Shown: positions 47,326 to 58,032 of the stretch, one piece after another
Position numbering within the stretch: the first letter of the stretch is position 1
Layout: every line of letters begins with the position of its first letter
Origin: Dallia pectoralis
Taxonomy: Eukaryota; Chordata; Actinopteri; Esociformes; Umbridae
Direction: 5' to 3'
Assembly: GCA_029465975.1 (NCBI GenBank)
Contig: CM055744.1
Location: 2,803,552-2,867,551 of the forward strand
Length of the DNA stretch: 64,000 nucleotides
Program-made: the position numbers and the translations under genes
Notes under the pieces: model-generated
The model's database searches: none
What the model saw: the letters and a program-made list of their open reading frames with translations, nothing else
Told to the model about the DNA's origin: nothing

Positions 47326-50300
47326 ATGTCTCCATGCTGTTGTCTTGCTTTGCTGGCTCTTGTCTCCCTTACTCTGGCTGCCAACCCTGGAGTTAAAGTC
47401 ATTCTCACGGAGAAAGCCATTGAATATGGTAGGTGTTACACTGCACTAGAGCACAGTGAGTCTGTGTATCGGCATTATTTTGCAGGTCATGTATTTCAGA
47501 CTGGCCCTTTGGCCCAAATCTCCTGCTATCATTTCCTATCCACAGGAAAACAGATTGGGATGGCAACTCTGCTGAAGAAACTTAAGACTATTCATATACC
47601 AGACATGGCTGGCACACAGGACTTGTCTCCCATTGGCTCGGTCAAGTACAGTTTGACAGAGTAAGGAACTTGATACTTGACCTAAATAACTATTTGAAAA
47701 AAACATGTTCAATTGTCTGCATTTCATATGTTAGCTGACACTTTTCTGTCAACTGTGTCCCTGAGTACTTGGTTTTGTCTAACAGAATGAATATAGTGAA
47801 TCTGGGCCTGCCCCAGTCTGATTTGACGCTGGTACCGGGTACTGGAATCCGCTTGTCTATTACTAATGCCTTCATCAACCTGCATGGGAACTGGAGGGTT
47901 CAATACCTCAGTTTTATGTGAGTACATTCGAGGGACCCAAGCCGGAACAATATAATGCACACCCAAACCAGGGGCCTCATGTATAAATGCTGAATACGCA
48001 CAAAAGAAGACAAACGCTGCTCTCTACGCAATAGTTCGGATTTATTAAAGCAAACTTGCCGGGACACTCTGACCCAGGCGTACACACAGAACCCGGTGAA
48101 ATTAGAAATGGCGACATCGTCGGAACTGTGTGAAAATGCAGACCATTGTGCAAAATACATCGAGATATTTCCTGCCATTAATATCGAGAGTTTACAAAGC
48201 CATTTTTACAATTAACAGCCTACACAAACAACTGTTTGATCAATCTGCAAAAACAAACATATGAAATATATAAAATATAAATATATATAATATCAAATAT
48301 ATAAAACAAGATATACATAAAACAAGATATAACATCAATTAAAATGAATATTTACTTCAAATATGTTCTACATATAACTTAAATATGTTCTGTAATTATA
48401 TTGTCATGTTGTGCAATTCATCCTCATTAATAATATGGCTAACAGAACAAAATCGTGTATAAAACTGATATTCTTGTCGATGCCTCCGTCTGACGGAGCA
48501 GATAGATGGAGAGATGGATATATATAAATATATAGATAGTCTTTATTGTCCACTGGGGAAAGTGTATTTCATAGTATAGATGTCGTTATCAGCTACAGAT
48601 ACATAGTGTTCATGTATATGCCTTTAGTTGGTTCTATTTTAAATGTGTTTCATTGTGACGCATGTCTTAACCCCTTTGAAATGTGCAATACCTTTTATAT
48701 GCGCAGAACTATTTCCCATTTACAATTACATTATTATTATTATTACTACAGATGTAACTTATCAAATACAATCTAATGGATGGTTATAAACATGCCATCA
48801 CAATGCGTAATGATGCACAATGGCTGATCTTGCGATGTTAGAAGCATATTCAGACAGCAAGAAAGCTTTCATAAATCGAAAACATTTTCATTCGATTAAT
48901 GTCCAAATCATTTGTGTCACAGCATCAGCAACATTTTGCCAAATCAGCCTTTTGGCATTAGTGATGCCCACATTGTGCCCTACAAACAACATGTTCTCCT
49001 CTCCTTTTGGCATTAGTGATGCCCACATTGTGCCCTACAAACAACATGTTCTCCTCTCCTTTTGGCATTAGTGATGCCCACACTACACTGTGTCCTACAG
49101 ACAACATTTTCTCCTCTTTTCTACCTCTCCAACAGAAAACTTCACATTGAGTAACGTTATTTTTCCGGTTTTCCTCCAAGTTTGCCATGATGTCTCAATC
49201 AATGAATATTAATTTAGGGCGTTTCTTTGACTATTTATGGGCAAATATGGGCTTGAAATTAAGCCGCAAAAGCTGCGCCACATTGAAGTTCATTGTGATT
49301 CATTAACCGAAAACGGCGTAGTATTTTTGTTCATACGTACATCCTACGTTTCCTACGGCCACTTCTGACACAAATCGTACGCCAAGTTTTATACATGAGG
49401 CCCCAGGAATATAACAACAATGAATAACCTATTCCTGGTTCTGTCAATAGTTTAAATACGTTATTTTCCCGGTTACTTAGCCATGACAGTGGCTCCTTCG
49501 ACCTGGAGTTGAGTGGACTGACAATCACTGACAGTTTTGCCATCCAAAATGATGAGACTGGCAGGCCAACTGTCAGAAGTCTCAGCTGTGAGGCTAATGT
49601 AGCCAGTGCCAGCATTGAGTTCCATGGTGGAGCCAGGTAAATGAATAATATGGACAGCAAAGTATACCGATCAAATTGTTGTTGTGCTTAGTGTCGAGTA
49701 GAAAAGCATCATCAAACGGACTGAAATAACAGAAATCTTTTGGTTCCTGTTTTTCAGTTGGCTTTACAACCTTTTTAGTTCCTTTATTGACACGGCCCTG
49801 CGAGGTGCTTTACAGAATCAGGTGAGAGACGGCTTAATGTAGTATCACTGACTCAATTATCTTTAACATTGACAACACGGTACAGTTGATCTGTTCTGAC
49901 ACAAATGTATTCCTGGTGATTGTTACAGATCTGTCCCCTATTGGCTGATTCCATTAATGACATGAACCAACAACTCAAAAGTCTCAACAGTAAGATGTTT
50001 TGTACATTCAGAACAATATATTAATCTGTTAGTTAACTATTGTTATTCTGGGGCTACCAAACTCTAACTAATTCATGTTTCTATCTCATCTTATAGTTCT
50101 AACCAAAGTAGACAATTATGCTGAAATTGATAATGCCATGGTGACATCACCTAGCATTTCTAAATCCTCCATTGATTTGGGCCTAAAGGTGAGAGTTCAG
50201 ATGAGCCTTCAGTACCCATGGTCTTGCTCAAAGCATCTCCTCGTGATGTTGATGGTTGATCGCATGGTGAACCTCATCGTCCTGGCTCACCCAGTTATGA

Positions 50301-52246
50301 GAGTGCCGATGTGAACCGGCAGAAGTAGAGCCACCATATATTCAGACGAAATCTTTATCTGTCTCATCTGTTTTGTCTGTCTGTAGGGTGAGTTCTACAA
50401 TATCGGGAAGCACCAAGAGCCACCGTTCTACCCTGGGCCCTTCTCCATGCCTCCTCTGGTCAACAACATGATCTACATTGGGGTCTCTGAATTTACAGCC
50501 AACTCAGCAGGATTTGTGTACAACAACGCTGGAGCACTTAGCCTTCGTGTCACTGATGAGATGGTGAGGGGTTTCTCCCAATTTAATCTCAGTTCATGTC
50601 AGGCTCATCCACACATTGTAAAATCAGTCCTGTTTGCTCTAATTCCCACTGGCAGATCCCCCAACAATCTCCCATCCGGCTGAACACCAAAGCCTTTGGA
50701 GTCTTTATACCTGAGGTGATAAACCCAACAAAACCACTAAACAACGTAACATTCTGAATATTTCGTGACAGTCTGTCCAGGGATGGAAATGTGCTATTGT
50801 TCAATAAAAGTCTCATCTGTTATTGTATTTTAGAGGATATCACAGATAAATCTTCCTCCGTTTTTTCAGATTGCAAAACGTTTTCCTGACTTGATGGTGG
50901 AGCTGCTGGTTAAGACGGATAAGATGCCCACTATCTCCTTCCAGGCTGACAATGTGACTGTCCAAGCCAGCAGCACCATGACGGCCTACGCCGTTCAGAC
51001 CAACGGCACTTTGTCCCCGCTCTTCATCCTCAACATGGTTAGTCACTATGTCAGGAAATGCGAACCAAAGACTGTAACTGTGACAATTAACTCCATGAGC
51101 TCTCTCTGCAGGAGGGTAGTGTCAGTGCTCGACTTAAAGTTACTGGAGCAAAGCTGTCCGGGTCAACTACTCTGAACAAGTGAGTATACTATTATAACAA
51201 CGCAAAAGGAGACCAAATCCCACAATATATTAATGAAAATGTATTCTGTCACAGGTTTGAGGTTGCTCTTGGTACTAGTTACGTGGGACCATTTCAGGTA
51301 AGAATGAGAGCTTATAATTACACATAACTTGCTTTACAAGAACTTCAACACTAACTGTTGCAATATTTTATCCATCAGGTTCAATCTTTTGAAAATATCT
51401 TGATAATAGCTCTGAAAGCTTTTGTCATACCAAAGATCAACAGTAAGGGCGTCATTCATTTATTTAGATTAATAGTTTTTTTCTCCAAAAGGCGAGTGGA
51501 ATAAAGATGTTTTTATCGTTTAGCTCGTCTAGAGATGGGCTTTCCCCTTCCCGCTATAGGAAAGATGGAACTTCTCAACACTAATCTGCAAGTTCTGAAG
51601 GTAGCCTACATGATTTATCTAAGAACAAATGGTCTACACACTCTTTAAAATTTCAGAAAACATAGTAAAAAAACTAAGTATCAAAAGTGTGGATGCCTTG
51701 GTTTCATAATTGGGCTTGTAACAGTGTTAATTATTGAATAACCAAATTACACATTTTTGTAGAAATGTTATTTTCCATTGCCTGACATTGGCTGAGTGAA
51801 GATTTTCTTAAATGTTTTCAGGTTGCAAAATGCCTGTTAGACTTGAGTAAAGTTGTTCAACTTGCCACAATAATTAAGTTCTAAAGTGGATTCTGAAAGT
51901 ATTAAGATCCATTTACTTTATTCTGATATTATTTGCATGTACCTAAGTATTCAAACTCTTTGCCCTGACACTCTAAATTGAGCTCAAAGGAATTCTATGT
52001 CCTTTGATCATCCTTGAGATTGTCAAGTTCTAGCTCATAAAAAATGGAGCCCAACTATGGCAAATTCAATTGATTGGACATGATTTAGAAAGACACACAC
52101 TTGTCTAAAAAGCAGAATTTCCTATAAGGGTTTGTAGGCATCAATGTGTCTCTTTTACTGTGATCAGCATACATATATCTCACTATAATCACTTTTACTT
52201 CCAGGACTGCATGGTGATTGGGACAGATGTTCGCTTCCCATCATAA
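47326..52246 (+). CDS. bpi: lipopolysaccharide-binding / bactericidal permeability-increasing protein, 15 exons
   Basis: Secreted innate-immune lipid-transfer protein that binds bacterial lipopolysaccharide. Coding exons: 47326-47428, 47546-47660, 47786-47917, 49481-49636, 49758-49821, 49929-49989, 50097-50188, 50387-50563, 50656-50715, 50870-51037, 51112-51179, 51255-51297, 51379-51442, 51524-51600, 52205-52246. All have GT/AG junctions and phases agree throughout, giving 473 residues, the usual family length. A hydrophobic signal peptide covers residues 1-19, with mature sequence from NPGVKVILTEKA. The N-terminal BPI domain is ~20-200 with a basic LLKKLK stretch; the C-terminal BPI domain is ~240-470. 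Cys153 and Cys192 match the conserved disulfide pair. The start was chosen for the signal peptide. Introns 3 and 14 carry transposons. Teleost LBP and BPI are hard to separate by sequence, so the symbol is provisional. Confidence 0.93.
47972..49403. mobile_element. Harbinger-like element in LBP/BPI intron 3
   Basis: Inverted ends GGGCCTCATGTATAAA and TTTTATACATGAGGCCC, flanked by CAG on both sides (47,969-47,971 and 49,404-49,406), the 3-bp CWG-type duplication used by Harbinger transposons. There is no transposase. The interior (48,385-49,235) is related to the fragments inside ERV gag at 8,490-9,145 and ~28,440-29,095. At ~48,949-49,110 a ~54-bp segment with TTTTGGCATTAGTGATGCCC is present three times. 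Confidence 0.75.
51690..52150. mobile_element. Tc1-like transposon fragment in LBP/BPI intron 14
   Basis: Degraded sequence with AAGTATTCAAACTCTTTGCC, TTGATCATCCTTGAGAT and CAATTGATTGGACATGATTT stretches, characteristic of the 5' part of abundant fish Tc1-like elements. No transposase frame remains. Attribution is by remembered similarity. Confidence 0.6.
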
Positions 52247-52452
52247 TTGTTACGTAAATTCTACTTCAAGAAATCATAGATCAATGATCATACATCAAAT
52301 CCACGAGCAAATTCATATTTTTATTTTTTTGATCAAAGTGAATTGTGCGTATTCATTTAAAATCGACAACGTTTTTAAAGCACACATATTTTCCAATCAT
52401 TATTTTCAGTACTCAACCACTGTCCAGTTATTTAATTTGAATATGTTTGATC

Positions 52453-52458
52453 AATAAA
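52453..52458 (+). terminator. AATAAA poly(A) signal of LBP/BPI
   Basis: Canonical AATAAA 207 bases after the stop codon, followed by a T-rich stretch. It fits the 3' end of the gene. Confidence 0.7.
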
Positions 52459-52479
52459 TGCTTTGAATTTGACCCCTTT

Positions 52480-53038
52480 CTTCATCAGCTTTATGTCCGT
52501 ATAATGTCTGTGGTAAAGTCTTTGTGTCACGGGGCTGTGTGTGTTGTGTCATTTGGAAAGGACGAAGCCAGGCGCAGCAACGAGTAGATAACTGTAGAGG
52601 TATTTTAATGTAACCACTATGTTATGCAAAAGCCTAACAACAAATCTCTCACAGGTGCTAGTACTTCAATAAAATAACTAATTATGCGACGCAGTGCAGA
52701 TGAGCAAGAATGATTTCCAAACAGAAGTACATAAATGTACATTTCTTTAGACAGCTCACATCAGCCACGAGTAACATACAACAATGCCACACAAAGACAT
52801 GAACATCACAGGGGACCATTTTACTCTATTAATGAGAGAAGGGCACCAGGTGTCTGTGATGACGGGACAATACTGTGAAAAGGAGGGGGGGGAACAGTGG
52901 CAGCTAGAAGGCCGGTGAAGACAAACGCCGAAGCCTGTCCGCAGGTGGCAGTAGAATGGCTACGGAAAGAGCTCTGAAACTTTGTCCATCAAGCTGGTTT
53001 TGTAACTAGCTATTCCCTGGTAAGGACGACAAACAAAT
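52480..53038. other. intergenic, no gene recognised
   Basis: Contains segments such as GTGTCACGGGGCTGTGTGTG and CACCAGGTGTCTGTGATGACG that look like a degraded retroelement, without any frame or motif to confirm it. Confidence 0.4.
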
Positions 53039-53039
53039 A

Positions 53040-54340
53040 GTTATGTGTGCTTGACAATGGTCACATATTGCAATCTTACATATATAATTACATATATAAT
53101 TATTATACCACTATACCCTATCTGCTCCCACAGTTTTTGCATTACATGGACAAAAAAGGTCAACATTTGTGTCCCAAACCCTATTTTGTTGCAATTATTT
53201 TGTAGGAGGTTCCGTTCGTTAGTTTACAATCTGGTCGCTAATTAATTCCCATTGAATTACATTGACGGAACGTTCAAGAATAGAGAGTGAGTGCTGCTTA
53301 CACTGAAAATGTGAAAAACATATGTAAACTGCCGCTGCTCCTACAGTTTCAAGTCCACACACACAAATGTCATATCAACATGTTCAGCTATTTGTGCTGT
53401 CACTACAAATGTCAATATATACACTGTAATATGAATAGTTTTTACGTAATGGCCGTTTTCTCCCTTACTCGTGCCTCCCCATAAACAGCCATTGTGAGCC
53501 TTTAAATAGCCACTTCACCGATTTTACAGCGAAACACAAGAGCTATGAGTGTGAAAATGTTTATATTATGTTTAAAAACAATAAAAGTTCAAAGTTTATA
53601 ATGTATTACGTTGATTTACAAAAGAGTACAGGGAAATATGAAGAAATGTATATACTTTTATTAATTACAAATATTCTCGGAACTTGGGATGGTTGATAGC
53701 CCGCAGCCACTGTTTGCACCGCTCTAAATGTTCAACGGGAAAACGATGGAAACTAACTACATGTCCTTTCCTTGTGTTGGATGTACATCCCGGTACAACG
53801 CAAGGCTAGTATTTAAATTACATTATCAAGAAATTCGTCACGGAGACTCATGTTAACCGGTGTCTTCTGTTTTCCAGTCAATTAGCTAGTAGCTAGCCTT
53901 CCCTTCTGCCTGCCCTCTCGAGCCGGTAGGCGTGGCTTGGGACTGGACTCGTAGAGCAGCGAAACAAGTGCATTCTGGGATTTGGTGTATTTCATCCACA
54001 TGAGCCAAAAACACATTTTTATCTTTTTCTCTGCCTAGAAGGCACCTATTTCAAAAATGCTTTCACATTTCTACTACATAAGTGACCATGATAAGTGAGA
54101 AAAAATATTTTTTTTTCGGTGAAGTTGCCCTTTAAATCTAGCCTCTAGAAATGCTTGGGCAGATAGTCGTTTTTTGCCTGTTTGTAAGCTCTGATAGCGC
54201 CTACAGTTTTGACAATACAGAGACATATTATAGATTAAAACGTCGGCCTGGTTTTTATGAGTCCCACTGTGTAAGTATAAACTGTGAGACTTATAGTTTT
54301 GATAGTATAGCTGGTAGAATAAGACCATGCGTGAATCTAT
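53040..54340 (-). repeat. dispersed relative of the 0.9-kb array block, interrupted
   Basis: 53,040-53,545 and 54,120-54,335 correspond, in reverse orientation, to two adjoining parts of the 0.9-kb block (for example 36,160-36,600 and 35,940-36,130), with ~70-75% identity by eye. The ~570 bases between them are absent from the block. They include a GCATTCTGGGATTTGG motif seen in many fish DNA transposons, so a second element probably inserted. Confidence 0.6.
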
Positions 54341-54354
54341 TCAAATAACACTGT

Positions 54355-55045
54355 TTGCTTTGTTACAGCAAGCTACTGGTGTATTTTGAATGTGTGTATA
54401 GCCCGACTACATCAGCCCGCCTGATCTTCAATCTACCAAAGTTCTCCCACGTCACTCAGCTGTTCCGCACACTACACTGGCTCCCGGTCGAAGCACGCAT
54501 CCACTACAAAACCATGGTGCTAGCCTATGGGGCAGTAAGAGGAACCGCCCCCTCCTACATCCAGTCACTAATCAAGCCGTACACACCCACGCGAGCACTT
54601 CGTTCTGCTACCTCAGGCCTCTTGGTAGTGTCATCCCTACGGGAGGGCAACTCCCGATCTGCTCAGTCTAAATTGTTCTCCGTGCTTGCCCCGCAATGGT
54701 GGAACAACTCTACTCTGGAGATCAGATCATCGGACTCTCTACCAATCTTCAAAAAACGTCTAAAAACATTCCTCTTCAAACTGTACCTCCAGTAGCTCCA
54801 TGAATGGAGCTCCACAACTCTTGCCTGTTCGAAACTTCACTACCGAATCATTCCTCTACGATCATCAACCATTCCTCCTCTCCTAGCACCCCTTCTATCT
54901 CTAGCACTTCCCCCTGCACCCACCCAGGAACAATGTACTTATTGCCTTTTTGATGTGTGTTTTAGCTACATGTGAAATGCCTGCACTTATTGTAAGTCGC
55001 TCTGGATAAGAGCGTCTGCTAAATGTGCAAAATGTAAATGTCTCG
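54355..55045 (+). mobile_element. 3' end of an L2-like LINE
   Basis: An open frame to 54,795 encodes the C-terminal region of a LINE reverse transcriptase polyprotein (LHWLPVEARIHYKTMVLAYG, TPTRALRSA and LPIFKKRLKTFLF blocks). It is followed by a 3' untranslated part ending TGTAAGTCGCTCTGGATAAG / AGCGTCTGCTAAATG and a short repetitive tail. That tail is shared by L2-type LINEs and their SINE partners in fish. It is 5' truncated, as is typical. Confidence 0.8.
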
Positions 55046-55469
55046 CAATCATTTGTGTGGGAATACTTGATTTTCTTATTCACATATTTTAAAATGCTTT
55101 TGACAAATAATACATTCCAATTTTTGCATACTTGGTAATAAAACACGTCATCAGTATACATCGTTTTTTTAAAGTTGTAGTGATAAAGTTAAGCTATTTT
55201 ATATAAATACGTTGTGTGTGCGCGGCCATGTTTGTTTACATTGAAATGCAGGCTGGGAGTCTTAAGGTCTATCCAACGTAAGATAATAATATACAGATGA
55301 TTCACAAATCGGTAAGTTGATGCTAATATCATTCATTTTTGTGCCTGTGTCTTTTTATCCTGGACAATAGAAAACAACTAATATTATGTTTAGCAGCCTA
55401 TTTTAATTTTAGAAAAATATGACCATTAGTGTTGGTGCGTGTTAGGAAACGTGTAGATTCTCTCTTTCT
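55046..55469. other. intergenic, nothing recognised
   Basis: AT-rich sequence with no coding frame or repeat signature that I can name. Confidence 0.5.
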
Positions 55470-55790
55470 GAGGGAATCTCTCGAAGTTCCGTCAACAAAT
55501 AGCCAGATTATAAATGGTTGTGGAAGCATCATGTTGTGGGGGATTGGTGCACTTCATAAAATAGATGGCACCATGATGTGTATACATTGAAGAACTTCAC
55601 AAGACAACAGTCATGAAGTTAAAGCTTAGTCGCAAAAGGGTCTTGCAAATGGACAATGACCCCAAGCATACTTCCAAAGATTTGCGGCAAAATGGCTTAA
55701 GGATAACAAAGTCAAAGTATTGGAATGGCCATAACAAAGATCTGATCTCAATCCTAATGAAAATGTGTTGGTGTGTGCAAATACAGCCGG
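55470..55790 (+). pseudogene. Tc1-like transposase C-terminal remnant
   Basis: The + strand reads LQMDNDPKHTSK, containing the second catalytic Asp of the Tc1/mariner DD34E triad. After frameshifts it reads towards a NPNENVW segment, where the catalytic Glu would lie. The upstream part (55,500-55,600) has the usual GGAAGCATCATG and ATAGATGGCACCATGA stretches. At least three frame changes make it dead. Confidence 0.7.
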
Positions 55791-55839
55791 ACAGAGTGTT
55801 ATGTTTCCATCCACGAAAAACACAATACATTATTTCTTC

Positions 55840-57035
55840 AGGGCACCGAGAAAAGGGAAAAAATGAGCAGGCAGGGAAGTGCAACAGGTGGTCAGTCAGG
55901 CAAGGCGAAACTACAGGTTTATAACTGTTATTTCACCCACAAGGCCTTGCAACTATATAATCAATCAGATAATGCATGCACACTGCCTGCTTGCTCAACT
56001 CCCAAATCGCTCAAACTTTGACGAGCTGTCAAAGAGCCTTCCTTTGCATGCACACAGACAGGGCCAGCTCTGGCACTTTTGGTGCCCTTGGCGAGACCTG
56101 TGGACCGTGACTACAATTTTAAAATATGACGATTTTATTGGGAAAATGTCCATACTATATGTACAACTCCAAAGTGTATAAATGAACACAATATATAAAT
56201 AGAACACCACAATAAAATGAACTCACTACTCTACAATAAATAACAGAATTTCAGCTACATAAAGCTACTACAACCTACCCATCTTTAACGTGAAATGAAG
56301 AAAATAATTAAGCAATCTATATCAATCTGATAGACAGCTCATAAGAACGTTGATAATAACTTTGGTAATTGATTTGCGAACTGTATACTAACTAGCTAGC
56401 TAGTGCTAGATTAGCTTGATAAGATATTCAACATATTAGCTACTGTAATAAACAAGTCGGTAATCATAACGTAAATTACCTCTACTTAGATTTTTTTTCT
56501 TTTTCTCCCCTGTGCACCTGAGAGTTTTGGTGCTCTCTGCAATTTTTTTTGCTGCGTGTCAGAAGTAATGAGTAGTGCGTGCCCATCCCCACTGCCACCA
56601 ACCACCAGGTACAGGTTCAACAATCTGTGAAACATTCTTTCATGAATTAATTTTTAGAATTACAATTCACACAATTCATTTTTAAACACTGTTCTGCCCT
56701 ACAAACAACACAGGCCACTTTTAGTTAATGTTATATTTATCCTTTGTGCAATTTGACCTTCCAAACCCGGAAGTGTTATCTCAGTCACCATTTTTGTCAC
56801 ATGTGAGAAGAGGCTCATCTAAAGTCATCCTTTGTTTGTGTGCTTCGCGTAGCATTGCCTGTGAGTATTTTGTTGCATCTTAAGTTGATCTTGCAATATA
56901 GGGTTATATTGTGCGTTGGTTATGTTTTAAAAGTATAATTATTCTGTGTGCTAAAATTAATAGCTTAGTTGAGTCTGTGTTTGGATCTATCGTAACTAGA
57001 TGGCATGTTCGTAAAATTACTACTGTAATCTTAAT
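55840..57035. other. intergenic; possible transposon pieces, no gene
   Basis: Contains ACAGGGCCAGCTCTGGCAC at ~56,058, which looks like the end of a DNA transposon whose other end I could not locate. The rest is AT-rich. No exon was recognised. Confidence 0.4.
56760..56870 (+). promoter_or_regulatory. possible core promoter with ETS-like site
   Basis: ACCCGGAAGTG (an ETS/GABP-type site) is followed by CCATTTTTGTCAC and ~100 bases later by a donor-like CCT|GTGAGTATT. This could be the promoter and non-coding first exon of a gene extending beyond the window. Motif-only evidence. Confidence 0.2.
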
Positions 57036-57126
57036 GTGGTGGCTAGGGTTGTGCCGATGGACGATATCATCGTCCATCGTGATGGTTGACCGACATCACC
57101 GTGATGCCACGCCCCCCTTGCGAGTC

Positions 57127-57592
57127 CAGTGTTTCTCAAAGCGTAGGGCAGTTACGGGAGATCAGCAGGAAAAAAACTGCTGTTACGTTACTAGTACGGC
57201 GTTCTAGAGCTTGAAGGCGGTTAGCGCTCTACCTTTATAAAGAGTCAACGAACGGCATTTACACTGAATCGTTCTTCTTTAGACTATTGGAACAAGCCCA
57301 ACATTGAAGTTACTCAAAAACTCCTCTTCAGCGGACCGAATCATAAGCTGCTATTGTGAACTCGGGACTACACTGCTGTGCGCTCTGATGAGAAGACCAA
57401 CAAGAAGCTGAGCTTGTGATGCACTCCCCAAAGCTGCTATATGGGCGCTTTTATATAGTGACCATCCAAAGCATCACGACACTTAACTATTTAAATGTTG
57501 TTAATTTAAATTAAAAGTTAAAGTTCTGGTCTATTATTCTCTCTTTTTTAAGTGTAAAGGGGGGCGCGACCAAAAATGTTCGAGAACCACTG
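57127..57592. mobile_element. small Charlie-like hAT element nested in the larger hAT
   Basis: CAGTGTTTCTCAAAGCG at one end and TTCGAGAACCACTG at the other form imperfect inverted termini typical of Charlie-type hAT non-autonomous elements. It is 466 bp. No matching 8-bp duplication was seen, so the boundaries are tentative. Confidence 0.5.
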
Positions 57593-58020
57593 ACTAATCC
57601 TCATCTCTTCTATAGTTAGTTATTATAAAAACGTTGCAGGGAGTGCTCTGTAAATTAAATGTAAAATATAACTAATGCATATATGCTATTTAAAATACTG
57701 TATAGTCTATGCTAGAGATGTGACGTGTTCTGTCTGTACCGTGTCAGGCAGGCACATATATATCCTCATGTTGTCTTTTTTGCATGTCTTACAAACATTA
57801 CATAACTTAAATAATTTAATTTTTATATTAATGAATTATTAGTAGCCTAGTGTCTCAGCAAATCTTGCTCATTGTCACAGCTCCTCATGTGACTCGATCC
57901 ACTGAAGCAGCAGTTTAAATTACTTCAGCGAACGTCAAATAACTTTTGTCTGGTTAATACTTTTAAAGACAATTTGCCTTGGCCGATGGCCATAATGTCA
58001 AATCAAATGAAAGAATGAAT
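57593..58020. other. non-coding interior of the hAT element
   Basis: AT-rich; holds no frame of note. It ends at the LINE target duplication. Confidence 0.5.
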
Positions 58021-58032
58021 GTGATTCTGATA

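Noticed and set aside
47166..47420. Minus-strand 84-codon frame over LBP/BPI exon 1
   Set aside because: It is a shadow of the minisatellite and the real exon on the opposite strand.
50840..51046. Minus-strand frame over LBP/BPI exon 10
   Set aside because: Antisense shadow of a well-supported exon.
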